DNA of 64,000 nt, taken from an uncultured Ruminiclostridium sp. (lineage in GTDB: Bacteria; Bacillota; Clostridia; Oscillospirales; Ruminococcaceae). How positions within the stretch are numbered: position 1 is the stretch's first letter; every line of letters begins with the position of its first letter. Positions 8,082-16,093 of this stretch are shown here, piece by piece. The stretch spans positions 1-64,000 of the forward strand of contig CAKSTB010000010.1 of assembly GCA_934490165.1 (NCBI GenBank). Direction: 5' to 3'. The translations under genes and the position numbers were made by a program. The notes under the pieces are model-generated. The model saw only the letters and a program-made list of their open reading frames with translations. It was not told the origin of the DNA and ran no database searches.

Positions 8082-10223
8082 TTATTCGGCTTTATCGCCG
8101 TTCGAGTCGTCTGTGTAGACCTTGATAAGCTCAAAGTCGATCTGTCCTAGGTTGACATTTGCGTTTATGCACTTTACACGAACCTTGTCGCCCATCGTGT
8201 ACATTGTGCCTGTAACGCCGTCATAAAGCGCAATGCCGTTTCTTACTTCAAAGTAGTTCTCTGACAGCGAACGCACATCGATCTTGCCCTCAACGGTATT
8301 CGGCAGTTCAACGAAGAGTCCGCTTCCGATAACGCCTGAGATAATACCGTCAAATTCCTCGCCGACGTGCTTTTTCATATATTCAGCCGCATAGAAATCC
8401 TCACAGCTTCTTTCTGCCGCTACTGCCGAAAGCTCCGTCTTAGTTGCCTGAGCCGCCGCCTTTACCGAGAAGTCGCCGTACTTCTTCTTAAGCTTGTCCG
8501 CGCCCTTTCTTGCAACATAATCTGTCAGGATACGGTGAATAGAAAGGTCGGCATAACGTCTTATCGGCGATGTGAAATGCGCATACTCTTTCATTACAAG
8601 TCCGAAGTGACCTATAGGCTGTTCCGAATACTTAGCCTTAGCCATAGTACGCAGTACAATGCGGTTGATAATTACGTTTCTGGGGTCGTCCGCAGTTTCT
8701 TCAAGCAGCTTTGCAAAGTTTTTTGCTTCAGCCTTTTCGTTTATTCCAAGCGGATTTATGCCGAGCGCCTCAAGAGTTGTTTTCAGTGATTCTATCTTTT
8801 CGGCAGGGGGATTTTCATGCACACGGTACACAAAGGGGATCTCCTTTTTCATACCGATCTTAGCGGCGGAATTGTTCGCCATAAGCATAAATTCCTCAAT
8901 AATACCCTCGGACACACCCTGGACTCTGGGCTTGATATCGATACAAATTCCGTTCTCGTCACAGATTATCTTGCTTTCGCTCGACTGTATCTCGGGCGCA
9001 CCTCTTTCCTTGCGCTTTTTTATCAGTATCTGCGCAAGCTCGTTCATAAGCGGTATGCAGTCTATGACTTCCTTATACTTCTTCTTTATCTGAGCCGTTG
9101 CCGTGCCGTCAAGGATAGAATTTACCTCGCTGTACACGCCCTGTACGCGCGAACGGATAACGGTTTTTGCAAACTTGTATTTCTTTACTGTACCTTTATT
9201 TGAAATTTCCATAAGGCAGGAGAAAGCAAGTCTGTCCACTCCGGGATTGAGCGAGCATATACCGTTGCTGAGCTCCTTCGGGAGCATAGGTATGACCTTG
9301 TCGGCAATATATACGCTTGTACCTCTTTCAAATGCGTCATTGTCAAGCGGTGAGCCCTCTGTTACATAATGGCTTACATCGGCGATATGAACGCCGAGCT
9401 TATAACCGCCGTCAATGCGTTCAACGCTTATCGCATCGTCTATATCCTTCGTATCTGCGCCGTCTATAGTGAATATTGGCAGGTCACGCAGGTCAAGTCT
9501 TTTAGCCGCCTGCTTCTCATCAATAACGGCATTTACATACTGCTTTGCCTGATTGCGTGCCTCTTCCGAAAAATCAACGGGTATATTGTTCTGAATAAGA
9601 TATGCTTCCGTAGCGGATTTTGCATATTCGCTCGAGCCGAGCACCTTTACTATATCAACAATATGCTCCGAGTGGTGTTCTCCGCGCTTTCTTATAGAGA
9701 ACAGTACCTTATCGCCCTCTTTTATCTGCTCCTTGACCTTAAGGATCGTGAGAGGAGGACAACCAAGTGAATCGGGCAGAACCTTAAGCATCATGCCCTC
9801 TTTAACGATAACACCGCCGAACAGCTCTTCAGACTGATCGAGTACCGCGAGTACTTCTGCCGTAGCGCTTCTCTGCTCGGTCTTTGCGGCTACCTCGCGG
9901 GCAATTACTGTATCACCGGGAACCGCGCCTTTGAGCTTTCCGCCGCTTACAAAGCAGTCCTCGCCTGTTGTAAGGTTCGTGACAAAGCCGAATGTGCGTG
10001 AAAGTGTAGCTACCTTTCCCGCAAACACGGTGCGCATATTGCTTATATAGAGCAGGTCGCTCTTTGCCTTGAAGATCGTCCTCTGACGTATCATTATTTT
10101 TGCTGTGTTTTTCAGCTTGTCGAGATATTTTTTCGGCAGATCGTTCTTATTTGCTATCTGCTTTAATGACATTCCCCCGCCGTTTTCAAACAATGTGGCG
10201 ATAATAAGTGTTTCTAAGTTCAA
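8082..10223 (-). CDS. rnr: Ribonuclease R
   Basis: This is a 3'-to-5' exoribonuclease of the RNB family acting on structured RNA. An N-terminal helix-turn-helix-like segment is followed by cold-shock domains, the RNB catalytic motif DGADTKDIDDAIS (about residues 254-266 from the chosen start; its Asp residues hold the Mg ions), HIADVSHYV, and a C-terminal S1 domain (GEEFDGIISGVIGSGLFVEL). I chose the TTG at 10223 (713 aa) because GAAAGGA lies 7 nt upstream. The in-frame ATG at 10307 is not usable: its codons 2-4 are the TATAAT box of the promoter. An ATG at 10268 is possible but has a poor ribosome site. Confidence 0.93.
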   Translation of the reverse strand: MNLETLIIATLFENGGGMSLKQIANKNDLPKKYLDKLKNTAKIMIRQRTIFKAKSDLLYISNMRTVFAGKVATLSRTFGFVTNLTTGEDCFVSGGKLKGAVPGDTVIAREVAAKTEQRSATAEVLAVLDQSEELFGGVIVKEGMMLKVLPDSLGCPPLTILKVKEQIKEGDKVLFSIRKRGEHHSEHIVDIVKVLGSSEYAKSATEAYLIQNNIPVDFSEEARNQAKQYVNAVIDEKQAAKRLDLRDLPIFTIDGADTKDIDDAISVERIDGGYKLGVHIADVSHYVTEGSPLDNDAFERGTSVYIADKVIPMLPKELSNGICSLNPGVDRLAFSCLMEISNKGTVKKYKFAKTVIRSRVQGVYSEVNSILDGTATAQIKKKYKEVIDCIPLMNELAQILIKKRKERGAPEIQSSESKIICDENGICIDIKPRVQGVSEGIIEEFMLMANNSAAKIGMKKEIPFVYRVHENPPAEKIESLKTTLEALGINPLGINEKAEAKNFAKLLEETADDPRNVIINRIVLRTMAKAKYSEQPIGHFGLVMKEYAHFTSPIRRYADLSIHRILTDYVARKGADKLKKKYGDFSVKAAAQATKTELSAVAAERSCEDFYAAEYMKKHVGEEFDGIISGVIGSGLFVELPNTVEGKIDVRSLSENYFEVRNGIALYDGVTGTMYTMGDKVRVKCINANVNLGQIDFELIKVYTDDSNGDKAE

Positions 10224-10295
10224 AATGTTTTCCTTTCTCTGTGCGGTTGTTCCTTTACCGCTGTTCATAATCTTCTTTTTCTTCCAATCCATTTT

Positions 10296-10324
10296 ATTAT
10301 AATACATTTTATCGCTTTTTTCAA
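10296..10324 (-). promoter_or_regulatory. Promoter of rnr-mscL unit
   Basis: On the minus strand TTGAAA (10319-10324), 17 bp, TATAAT (10296-10301). The predicted transcript starts near 10289, giving a leader of about 65 nt to the TTG start of rnr. Confidence 0.75.
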
Positions 10325-10403
10325 TAGTTTGTTGCGGTAATTGAGGTTTATCGGTTTTAAATTCAGGAATATTTTTGAAAATGCTTTAAAGCACATAAAA
10401 ATA

Positions 10404-10439
10404 ATGAGCAGTACCTGCCGTAATGCAAGCACTGCTCAT
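10404..10439 (-). terminator. Terminator of SDR gene
   Basis: Perfect arms ATGAGCAGT and ACTGCTCAT flank an 18-nt loop. On the minus strand the hairpin is followed by TATTTTTATG, just after the stop of the SDR gene at 10463. Confidence 0.7.
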
Positions 10440-10462
10440 AAATTATCATATTAAATCTTCAA

Positions 10463-11218
10463 TTAAAGAGTTGAACCGAAATCGGTTACAAGGATCTGAC
10501 CGTTGACAGGCTTAGCCTCGTCGGAAGCCATAAACAGGATAATGCCTGCAACCTGCTCGGCTGTGCATGAGCCAACTCTTAAATCATTGTGCTTTGACAT
10601 TGCTGTGATCATATCAACGTCAAGGTCGTTAGAAGCATTAGCTGTCATAGGAGTGAGAATATTTCCCGGGCAAACCGCATTACAACGGATATGCTTATCG
10701 GCATAGCGCATTGCTGTGTGCTTTGTGATACCGACGATAGCCGCCTTTGAGGCAACATATGCCGCACCGCCGCAGCCCATTACACCTGCAACAGATGCAA
10801 CGTTTACGATAGATGCCCATTCCTTCATATATTTAAGTGCGGCACGCATACAGTACATTGTGCCCTTTTCGTTTGTGTTTACAATTCTGTCAAGGTCATC
10901 GTCATTGAAACGATCGATAGGCTTAAGTCCGCTTTCGAGAACACCTGCGTTATTTACAAGAATATCAATCTTTCCGAATGCTTCTACAGCCTTATCCATA
11001 AGGTTTTCACAAGCCGCCTTGTCTGAAATATCGGTCGGAACTGCAAGAACCGTGCCGCCCTCAGCCTTTATCTTATCGGCAACAGCGTTAAGAGGTTCAA
11101 TACGACGTGCAGATATAACTACCGTTGCGCCCTCTTTTGCAAATGCAAGCGCCGTAGCTTCGCCGACACCGGAGTTTGCGCCTGTTATAACTGCTACTTT
11201 TCCTTTTAAACGATCCAT
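10463..11218 (-). CDS. Short-chain dehydrogenase/reductase (SDR)
   Basis: A 251-residue NAD(P)-dependent oxidoreductase of the classical SDR family. The Rossmann motif TGANSGVG (12-19), NNAG (89-92), catalytic Ser142 and the YVASK motif (Tyr154, Lys158) are all present. The conserved acidic or basic residue choosing NAD or NADP cannot be judged with certainty; SARR after beta-2 suggests NADP. The ATG at 11218 follows a strong AGGAGG. It is a single-gene unit with its own promoter and terminator. The substrate is unknown; resemblance to 3-oxoacyl-ACP reductases is general to the family. Confidence 0.88.
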   Translation of the reverse strand: MDRLKGKVAVITGANSGVGEATALAFAKEGATVVISARRIEPLNAVADKIKAEGGTVLAVPTDISDKAACENLMDKAVEAFGKIDILVNNAGVLESGLKPIDRFNDDDLDRIVNTNEKGTMYCMRAALKYMKEWASIVNVASVAGVMGCGGAAYVASKAAIVGITKHTAMRYADKHIRCNAVCPGNILTPMTANASNDLDVDMITAMSKHNDLRVGSCTAEQVAGIILFMASDEAKPVNGQILVTDFGSTL

Positions 11219-11264
11219 ATTCTTATCCTCCTGAGATTTATGTATTTGCTTATCGCAGTAAGCA

Positions 11265-11293
11265 ATTATACTACTATATTCACAAAAAATCAA
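11265..11293 (-). promoter_or_regulatory. Promoter of SDR gene
   Basis: On the minus strand TTGATT (11288-11293), 17 bp, TATAAT (11265-11270), about 45 bp upstream of the SDR start. Confidence 0.7.
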
Positions 11294-11359
11294 GTGTTTT
11301 AATAAAATTTTCAGAGAAATTATACAACAAAGTCCGAATTTGTTACTGTAACGATACAG

Positions 11360-11593
11360 TTATTTCAGAAAGATAAGCGTCTGACCGTCATTTGACAGCA
11401 CAGGCTGGATATAGTCTATCCTCGGAGATTTAAATTCCCGACGCACCATCTGCTGGAGTACGTTTCCGTTGTTACAGCCGTGTGTCACACGAAGCTCGAC
11501 GCTTCCCTGCGGCGCGTTTCTTATAGTCATAACGAGCTTGTTTCTTGCTTCGTCCTTTGTCATTCCGTGCAGGTCTAATGTAATTATGCGCAT
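11360..11593 (-). CDS. Small Smr-domain protein
   Basis: The 77-residue product is a stand-alone Smr domain: LDLHGMT at the N-terminus and the LRVTHGCNNGNVLQQ motif, equivalent to the TGXG/HGxG core seen in MutS2 C-termini and other nucleic-acid-binding Smr proteins. Nuclease activity is possible but not shown. The ATG at 11593 has AAAGGA 7 nt upstream. The ribosome site lies directly after the terminator-like hairpin of the upstream GH5 gene, so expression may depend on read-through. Confidence 0.75.
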   Translation of the reverse strand: MRIITLDLHGMTKDEARNKLVMTIRNAPQGSVELRVTHGCNNGNVLQQMVRREFKSPRIDYIQPVLSNDGQTLIFLK

Positions 11594-11608
11594 ATTTTTT
11601 CCTTTCAA

Positions 11609-11640
11609 AAAGGGCAATGATAGTTAAATCACTGCCCTTT
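11609..11640 (-). terminator. Terminator between GH5 gene and Smr gene
   Basis: Arms AAAGGGCAATGA and TCACTGCCCTTT (one mismatch in 12) enclose an 8-nt loop. On the minus strand the hairpin begins 8 bp after the GH5 stop and is followed by TTTTTG, which runs into the Smr ribosome site. Confidence 0.75.
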
Positions 11641-11648
11641 CGTTTTAA

Positions 11649-12941
11649 TTATTCGTCACTGCTGTTTTTAGCTTCTGCCATGTCATTTTTCAGCTCATCA
11701 AGAATAGATTTATCCGACTTAAGACCGTCTACCGTGTATTCGCCGTTAGATGCCGAAATAAGGGCATCCTTAACAAGCGGAAATCTCCATTCAAGATTGC
11801 GCCTGTCGAACAGACCGAACAGCTCGCCGTTTCCGGTGAATGCATCGTTGTCCCACCATACACAAGGAACACCGATCGTATTCATCTTTGTAACGTAATA
11901 TTTAGCCCATTCCGCACGGTATTTTTCATTATCCTTGCTTCTTGCGCCAAATTCACCTATGATAACAGCCTGACCCTTATCGATAAATGTAGCTTTCAAA
12001 AGATCGGCAAGATTATCAATGTCGGTTGTAAATCCACCCTTGCAGGCTATCCACTTGTTTGCTTGCTTTGACTCTGCAAGAGCAAAATTATACGGTATAT
12101 AAGCATGGACCGAAACTATCAGCTTATCATCGTTTTCCGGGATTTTAAGCGCCTTAAGTGCGACCTCGCTTGATGATGCGGCATATCCCGGTATCATAAG
12201 GTGACGGAGCTTGTTGTTGCCGCCAAGACTGCGGATAGTGGATACAAAGTCAGCGTCCAGCTTGTTTACAACTTCTCTTGTAGCGTCACTGCCGCCTGCC
12301 CACTCCTCGTCAGAGCCGATAACACGGGGTTCGTTAAGTCCCTCAAATATAAGGTGCTCATCATAGTTTTCAAAGTAGTTTCCTATCTGAGTCCATACCT
12401 TTTTGAGCCTGTCGCTTGCTGCCTCGTAGTTATCCTCTGTGGGATAGTGCCATGTTTCATGATGGATATTGAGAATGACATACATATCGTTTGCCATTCC
12501 GTAGTCAACTACTTCCTTTACTCTGGCGAGCCACTCATCGCTTATCTTATAGTCGGGAGCGTCACCTGTGCTCCAGTCCCACGTTGTTGGAACACGCAAA
12601 ACATTGAAGCCGGCTTTCTTTATCTCGTCGATCATCTCTTTTGTGGTAACAGGGTTGCCCCATGCGCGCTCTATCGTTTCGGGAGAAGAGCCTTTTGAGC
12701 TTTTTCCGCCTCCATCAAGCGTATTTCCGAGGCTCCAGCCTATCTTCATATCTTTTACAAGCTCCAAAGAGCTTATGTCCTTTATCTCACCCTGATGAGC
12801 GGTGATGACCTCCGCCGTGCTTGTATCACTGCCCGACTGCGCGCCTGATACTTCACCGTTACTGCATCCGCTTATTACAAGTGAACCAAGCAGCATTGTA
12901 CACGATAATACTCCTGCTGCCGCCTTTTTTAATGAAAACAT
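11649..12941 (-). CDS. GH5 endoglucanase-like lipoprotein
   Basis: A secreted, membrane-anchored glycoside hydrolase of family 5, probably an endo-beta-1,4-glucanase or a related GH5_4 enzyme acting on cellulose or other beta-glucans. The lipobox LVISGC places the lipid on Cys26, followed by a Ser/Thr-rich linker. The catalytic domain runs from about 58 to 400: SLGNTLDG, RVPTTWDW, NIHHETW, acid/base Glu204 in FEGLNEPR and nucleophile Glu330 in VIIGEFGA. No carbohydrate-binding module or dockerin is present. It starts 11 bp after hisE, with its AAGGAG overlapping the hisE stop, so it appears to be translated from the hisI-hisE transcript. A terminator follows. Confidence 0.92.
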   Translation of the reverse strand: MFSLKKAAAGVLSCTMLLGSLVISGCSNGEVSGAQSGSDTSTAEVITAHQGEIKDISSLELVKDMKIGWSLGNTLDGGGKSSKGSSPETIERAWGNPVTTKEMIDEIKKAGFNVLRVPTTWDWSTGDAPDYKISDEWLARVKEVVDYGMANDMYVILNIHHETWHYPTEDNYEAASDRLKKVWTQIGNYFENYDEHLIFEGLNEPRVIGSDEEWAGGSDATREVVNKLDADFVSTIRSLGGNNKLRHLMIPGYAASSSEVALKALKIPENDDKLIVSVHAYIPYNFALAESKQANKWIACKGGFTTDIDNLADLLKATFIDKGQAVIIGEFGARSKDNEKYRAEWAKYYVTKMNTIGVPCVWWDNDAFTGNGELFGLFDRRNLEWRFPLVKDALISASNGEYTVDGLKSDKSILDELKNDMAEAKNSSDE

Positions 12942-12952
12942 AATAACACTCC

Positions 12953-13297
12953 TTATGATAACTTGTCGGTTGTATGGAACTGCTTTAAGTTGCCTATCTT
13001 TTCGTTGCGCTCGCTAAGAACCTCTTCGACCTCAGACCATTCAAGCCCTCTGTCAGCGCAAAGCACCATAACGTGATATAAAAGGTCATTGATCTCGTTT
13101 TTAAGCTCGTCATTGTCTGCGTTCTTTGCGGCAATGATCGTTTCTGCGGCTTCCTCGCCTACCTTCTTGCATATCTTGTCTACGCCCTTGTCAAAAAGAT
13201 AGCAGGTGTATGACTTTTCAGGTGCATTTCCCGCGTCATACTGAGCCTTTCTTGCCTTAATTACTTCAAAAATTTCTTCATAAACTGTCATTTTCAT
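12953..13297 (-). CDS. hisE: Phosphoribosyl-ATP diphosphatase
   Basis: HisE hydrolyses phosphoribosyl-ATP to phosphoribosyl-AMP, step 2 of histidine synthesis. The 114-residue product has the MazG-like helical pattern with SYTCYLFDKGVDKICKKVGEE, AAETIIAAKN and LLYHVMVLCADRGL. It overlaps the end of hisI by 4 bp (ATGA), showing translational coupling; the two activities are on separate chains rather than fused as HisIE. Confidence 0.95.
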   Translation of the reverse strand: MKMTVYEEIFEVIKARKAQYDAGNAPEKSYTCYLFDKGVDKICKKVGEEAAETIIAAKNADNDELKNEINDLLYHVMVLCADRGLEWSEVEEVLSERNEKIGNLKQFHTTDKLS

Positions 13298-13623
13298 ACC
13301 TCATCATTTTTGTATATTTCTTTAAAGAAGCAGGTGTAGCTTCCTGTGTGGCAGGCAGGACCTGCGGGTTTTACTCTCACAAGCAGTGTATCATCGTCGC
13401 AGTCTGCGTGAATGTCGATTACCTTCTGCAAATTTCCCGATGTAGCACCCTTGTTCCAGAGTTCTTTTCTTGATCGGCTCCAGAACCATGTATAGCCGGT
13501 TTCAAGCGTCAGCTTAAGACTCTCCTTGTTCATATATGCGAGCATAAGCACTGCACCTGTGTCAATGTCGGTGACAATTGCAGGTATAAGCTCGGCTTTC
13601 TTGAAGTATTTATCAAGATCCAT
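13294..13623 (-). CDS. hisI: Phosphoribosyl-AMP cyclohydrolase
   Basis: HisI opens the adenine ring of phosphoribosyl-AMP (step 3). The 109-residue protein shows the family core AYMNKESLKLTLETGYTWFWSRSR, LWNKGATSGN and the metal-binding Cys/Asp pattern HADCDDDTLL ... GPACHTGSYTC. AAAGGAG precedes the ATG. It is the first gene of a separate unit, hisI-hisE-GH5, driven by the promoter at 13653-13681. Confidence 0.96.
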   Translation of the reverse strand: MDLDKYFKKAELIPAIVTDIDTGAVLMLAYMNKESLKLTLETGYTWFWSRSRKELWNKGATSGNLQKVIDIHADCDDDTLLVRVKPAGPACHTGSYTCFFKEIYKNDEV

Positions 13624-13652
13624 CTGATTTCTCCTTTGATAGTAATAATCTT

Positions 13653-13681
13653 ATTATAATACCAATTGCGGTAAAAAGCAA
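13653..13681 (-). promoter_or_regulatory. Promoter of hisI-hisE-GH5 unit
   Basis: On the minus strand TTGCTT (13676-13681), 17 bp, TATAAT (13653-13658), about 30 bp before hisI. It lies just after the hisF terminator, so hisI-hisE are uncoupled from the main his operon. Confidence 0.75.
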
Positions 13682-13697
13682 TAGTAAACAGGAAAAA

Positions 13698-13718
13698 CGG
13701 GAGGTTATAAGCCTCCCG
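13698..13718 (-). terminator. Terminator of main his operon
   Basis: Arms CGGGAGG and CCTCCCG with a 7-nt loop. On the minus strand the hairpin begins 9 bp after the hisF stop and is followed by TTTTTCC. Confidence 0.8.
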
Positions 13719-13727
13719 GAATTGCTT

Positions 13728-14489
13728 TTAATCTACACGGCGGACAGGTATATTGTTTTCTTCAAGATGCTCCTTTACCTGCGATACCGTAAGTTCTTTA
13801 TAGTGGAACAGCGATGCCGCAAGCGCCGCAGAAGCTTTTGTCTTCTTAAACACCTCCGAGAAATGCTCAAGCGTACCACAGCCGCCGCTTGCGATAACAG
13901 GTATCTTTACCACATCGCATACAGCATTCAGAAGCTCGATATCAAAGCCTGTTTTCATACCGTCTGTATCCATAGACGTGAGGAGTATCTCTCCCGCACC
14001 GAGTTCTTCGGCTTTCTTTGCCCACTCGATAGCGTCTATATTCATATCTATCCTGCCGCCGTTTACAACTACCGTCCAGCTGTCGCCCTTTTTCTTAGCG
14101 TCAATTGCCACTACCACGCACTGACTGCCGAATATCTCGGCGGCATCGTGGATAAGCTGAGGGTTTCTTACAGCCGCAGAGTTCACCGATACCTTGTCCG
14201 CACCGCTTCTGAGCAGCTCTCTGAAATCGTCAACGCTTGAAATTCCTCCGCCGACCGTCAGCGGAACGAATACACGCTGTGCCGTGCGGCGCACCACGTC
14301 AACCATAGTACCTCTGCCCTCGTGGGTCGCGGTTATGTCAAGGAAGCATATCTCATCTGCACCCTGTGCATTGTACTCCTCGGCACATTCAACAGGGTCG
14401 CCGACTTCCTTTATTCCTACAAAGTTGATTCCCTTTACCACCTTGCCGTCACGAACGTCAAGACAAGGTATAATTCTTTTTGCGAGCAT
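13728..14489 (-). CDS. hisF: Imidazole glycerol phosphate synthase, cyclase subunit
   Basis: HisF, with HisH, makes imidazole glycerol phosphate and AICAR. The 253-residue (beta/alpha)8 protein begins MLAKRIIPCLDVRDGKVVKG, with catalytic Asp in CLDV and in LTSMDTDG, and phosphate loops VGGGI and ASGGCG. It is the last gene of the main his unit, 17 bp after the unnamed membrane protein gene. Confidence 0.97.
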   Translation of the reverse strand: MLAKRIIPCLDVRDGKVVKGINFVGIKEVGDPVECAEEYNAQGADEICFLDITATHEGRGTMVDVVRRTAQRVFVPLTVGGGISSVDDFRELLRSGADKVSVNSAAVRNPQLIHDAAEIFGSQCVVVAIDAKKKGDSWTVVVNGGRIDMNIDAIEWAKKAEELGAGEILLTSMDTDGMKTGFDIELLNAVCDVVKIPVIASGGCGTLEHFSEVFKKTKASAALAASLFHYKELTVSQVKEHLEENNIPVRRVD

Positions 14490-14506
14490 ATATGCTCCTT
14501 TCTTTA

Positions 14507-15133
14507 TCAGTCCTTTTTATTACGGAAATACCCGATACCAAGACAGCAAACGGGTAAAAAGTATGCACACCATACCAAAAGCAGAACCGTGCCTGTCAGC
14601 GTATCGCCGTCACCGCCGGTGAACAGCGGAAACATCGGCACGAAAAAACATGACGGGAAAAATATTCCATGTATTTTCAGCATAAGCGAGAGTGCTTTGC
14701 CATATCTTTCTGTTTTATCAACAAGAAAACCTGCAAAGAACGTTGACAATGCCATAAAGCCGTATCCGAGCAGATCATAATTGAAGAAAAGGCTTCCCGT
14801 ATGACCGTAATCGATGATCGACAATATCTTTTCGTCAAGCCGGGGCGAAAGATTTACAGTTGTGCACTCGGCAAAGTAAACCAAAAATATCAGCGTAACA
14901 TATATCGCCGCACATACAAGACTTACTTTACCGCAAGCACGCTTTTCATCATCTTTGTTTGACACTGAAACAGCGCACATAAAAAGCATAAATCCCAGTG
15001 CTATAAACATACTTGCAAAACACGAAAAAAACAAAGTGTTTACAAATATCCCTACTATCATACTGACAGCAAAGCACAGCACCGAAACTGAGCATACCGC
15101 CGAGCCGATAACACCGACAGTATGGTTATTCAT
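14507..15133 (-). CDS. Six-helix membrane protein inside the his operon
   Basis: I do not recognise this 208-residue protein. It has about six hydrophobic segments (roughly 7-30, 33-55, 70-90, 118-140, 147-167 and 178-198) and short polar loops; the general pattern resembles DUF998-like or other small polytopic proteins but no motif settles it. Its ATG overlaps the hisA stop by 8 bp and hisF follows 17 bp later, so it is translationally embedded in the operon. A transport role for histidine or an intermediate is only a guess from position. Confidence 0.6.
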   Translation of the reverse strand: MNNHTVGVIGSAVCSVSVLCFAVSMIVGIFVNTLFFSCFASMFIALGFMLFMCAVSVSNKDDEKRACGKVSLVCAAIYVTLIFLVYFAECTTVNLSPRLDEKILSIIDYGHTGSLFFNYDLLGYGFMALSTFFAGFLVDKTERYGKALSLMLKIHGIFFPSCFFVPMFPLFTGGDGDTLTGTVLLLVWCAYFLPVCCLGIGYFRNKKD

Positions 15134-15845
15134 TTACCGCCTCGTAAAGCGCCTGCTTTAAATCAAGCGTTCCCTGATACAACGACTTTCCGCATATCGT
15201 ACCGTAAAGTCCGAGCTTTCTACAGGTGATAATATCATCTATCGTATGCACGCCGCCGCTTGCTATGATATTCGCACTGCAAGCCTTGTTTATCTCGTCA
15301 AGCTGAGCGGCATTCACGCCGGACAGCGTTCCGTCCTTTGATATATCGGTAAAGATTATGTACTTTACGCCCTCGTCCGCCATACGCTTTGCAAGCTCTG
15401 TAAAGTAAACGTCCGAGGTTTCAAGCCAGCCCTCAGTCGCAACATATCCGTTCTTCGCGTCTATTCCTACCGCTATCCTGTCGCCGTATTCCTTTACAGC
15501 GTCCTTTACAAGCTGAGGGTTCTTTACAGCCGCCGAGCCGATTATAACTTTTGACACGCCGCCCGAAAGGTACATTTCAACAGTATCAAGGTTTCTTATT
15601 CCGCCGCCGACTTCAACTTTCAGCTTTGTGTTTTTCGCTACATCAAGGAATATCTCCTTGTTTGCGGTGCTTGCGTCCTTAGCGCCGTCAAGGTCGACCA
15701 TATGTATCCACTGCGAGCCCGCCTGTTCAAAGCTCCTTGCTGTATCCATATAGCTTTCCGCTACCTTGTGTGCTGTGCCGTAATCGCCTTTTACAAGACG
15801 CACACAGTTGCCGTCCTTTATATCAATTGCAGGTAGAATTATCAT
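15126..15845 (-). CDS. hisA: ProFAR isomerase
   Basis: HisA isomerises ProFAR to PRFAR (step 4), an Amadori rearrangement. The 239-residue (beta/alpha)8 protein starts MIILPAIDIKDGNCVRLVKG with catalytic Asp in PAID, VEVGGGIRN and a second Asp in FTDISKDGTL, and the phosphate loop ASGGV. Its start overlaps the stop of the zinc-ribbon gene by 4 bp (ATGA). Confidence 0.97.
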   Translation of the reverse strand: MIILPAIDIKDGNCVRLVKGDYGTAHKVAESYMDTARSFEQAGSQWIHMVDLDGAKDASTANKEIFLDVAKNTKLKVEVGGGIRNLDTVEMYLSGGVSKVIIGSAAVKNPQLVKDAVKEYGDRIAVGIDAKNGYVATEGWLETSDVYFTELAKRMADEGVKYIIFTDISKDGTLSGVNAAQLDEINKACSANIIASGGVHTIDDIITCRKLGLYGTICGKSLYQGTLDLKQALYEAVNE

Positions 15846-16069
15846 TCGCCTTCGTTTTCCTTTCCTTGCTCTGCGGGATCGCAGACAACAGTTTTATCCG
15901 CGTACAGCTCGACCTTTCCGCACTTTGTGCAGACATAAGCCGTAACAGGACTTACCGCCGTACCATAGCCGTCAAATTCGACAGATACCTGCGCCTGCAA
16001 TGGCAGAAGTCCGCCGGAGAAAAATCCCTCTTTCAGCTCTCCTCCGCATGAACAGATAAGCTTATCCAT
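15842..16069 (-). CDS. Small zinc-ribbon protein inside the his operon
   Basis: The 75-residue protein has two Cys pairs, CSCGGELKEG near the N-terminus and YVCTKCGKVELY near residue 47, typical of a zinc ribbon of the PF20097/DUF6487 kind; the family name is tentative. Translational overlap with hisA (ATGA) and a 24-bp gap after hisH put it firmly in the operon. Its role is unknown; it could bind RNA or a protein partner, but nothing in the sequence decides. Confidence 0.65.
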   Translation of the reverse strand: MDKLICSCGGELKEGFFSGGLLPLQAQVSVEFDGYGTAVSPVTAYVCTKCGKVELYADKTVVCDPAEQGKENEGE

Positions 16070-16093
16070 ATTTGCTCCTTTCCCGCTTGCCGC

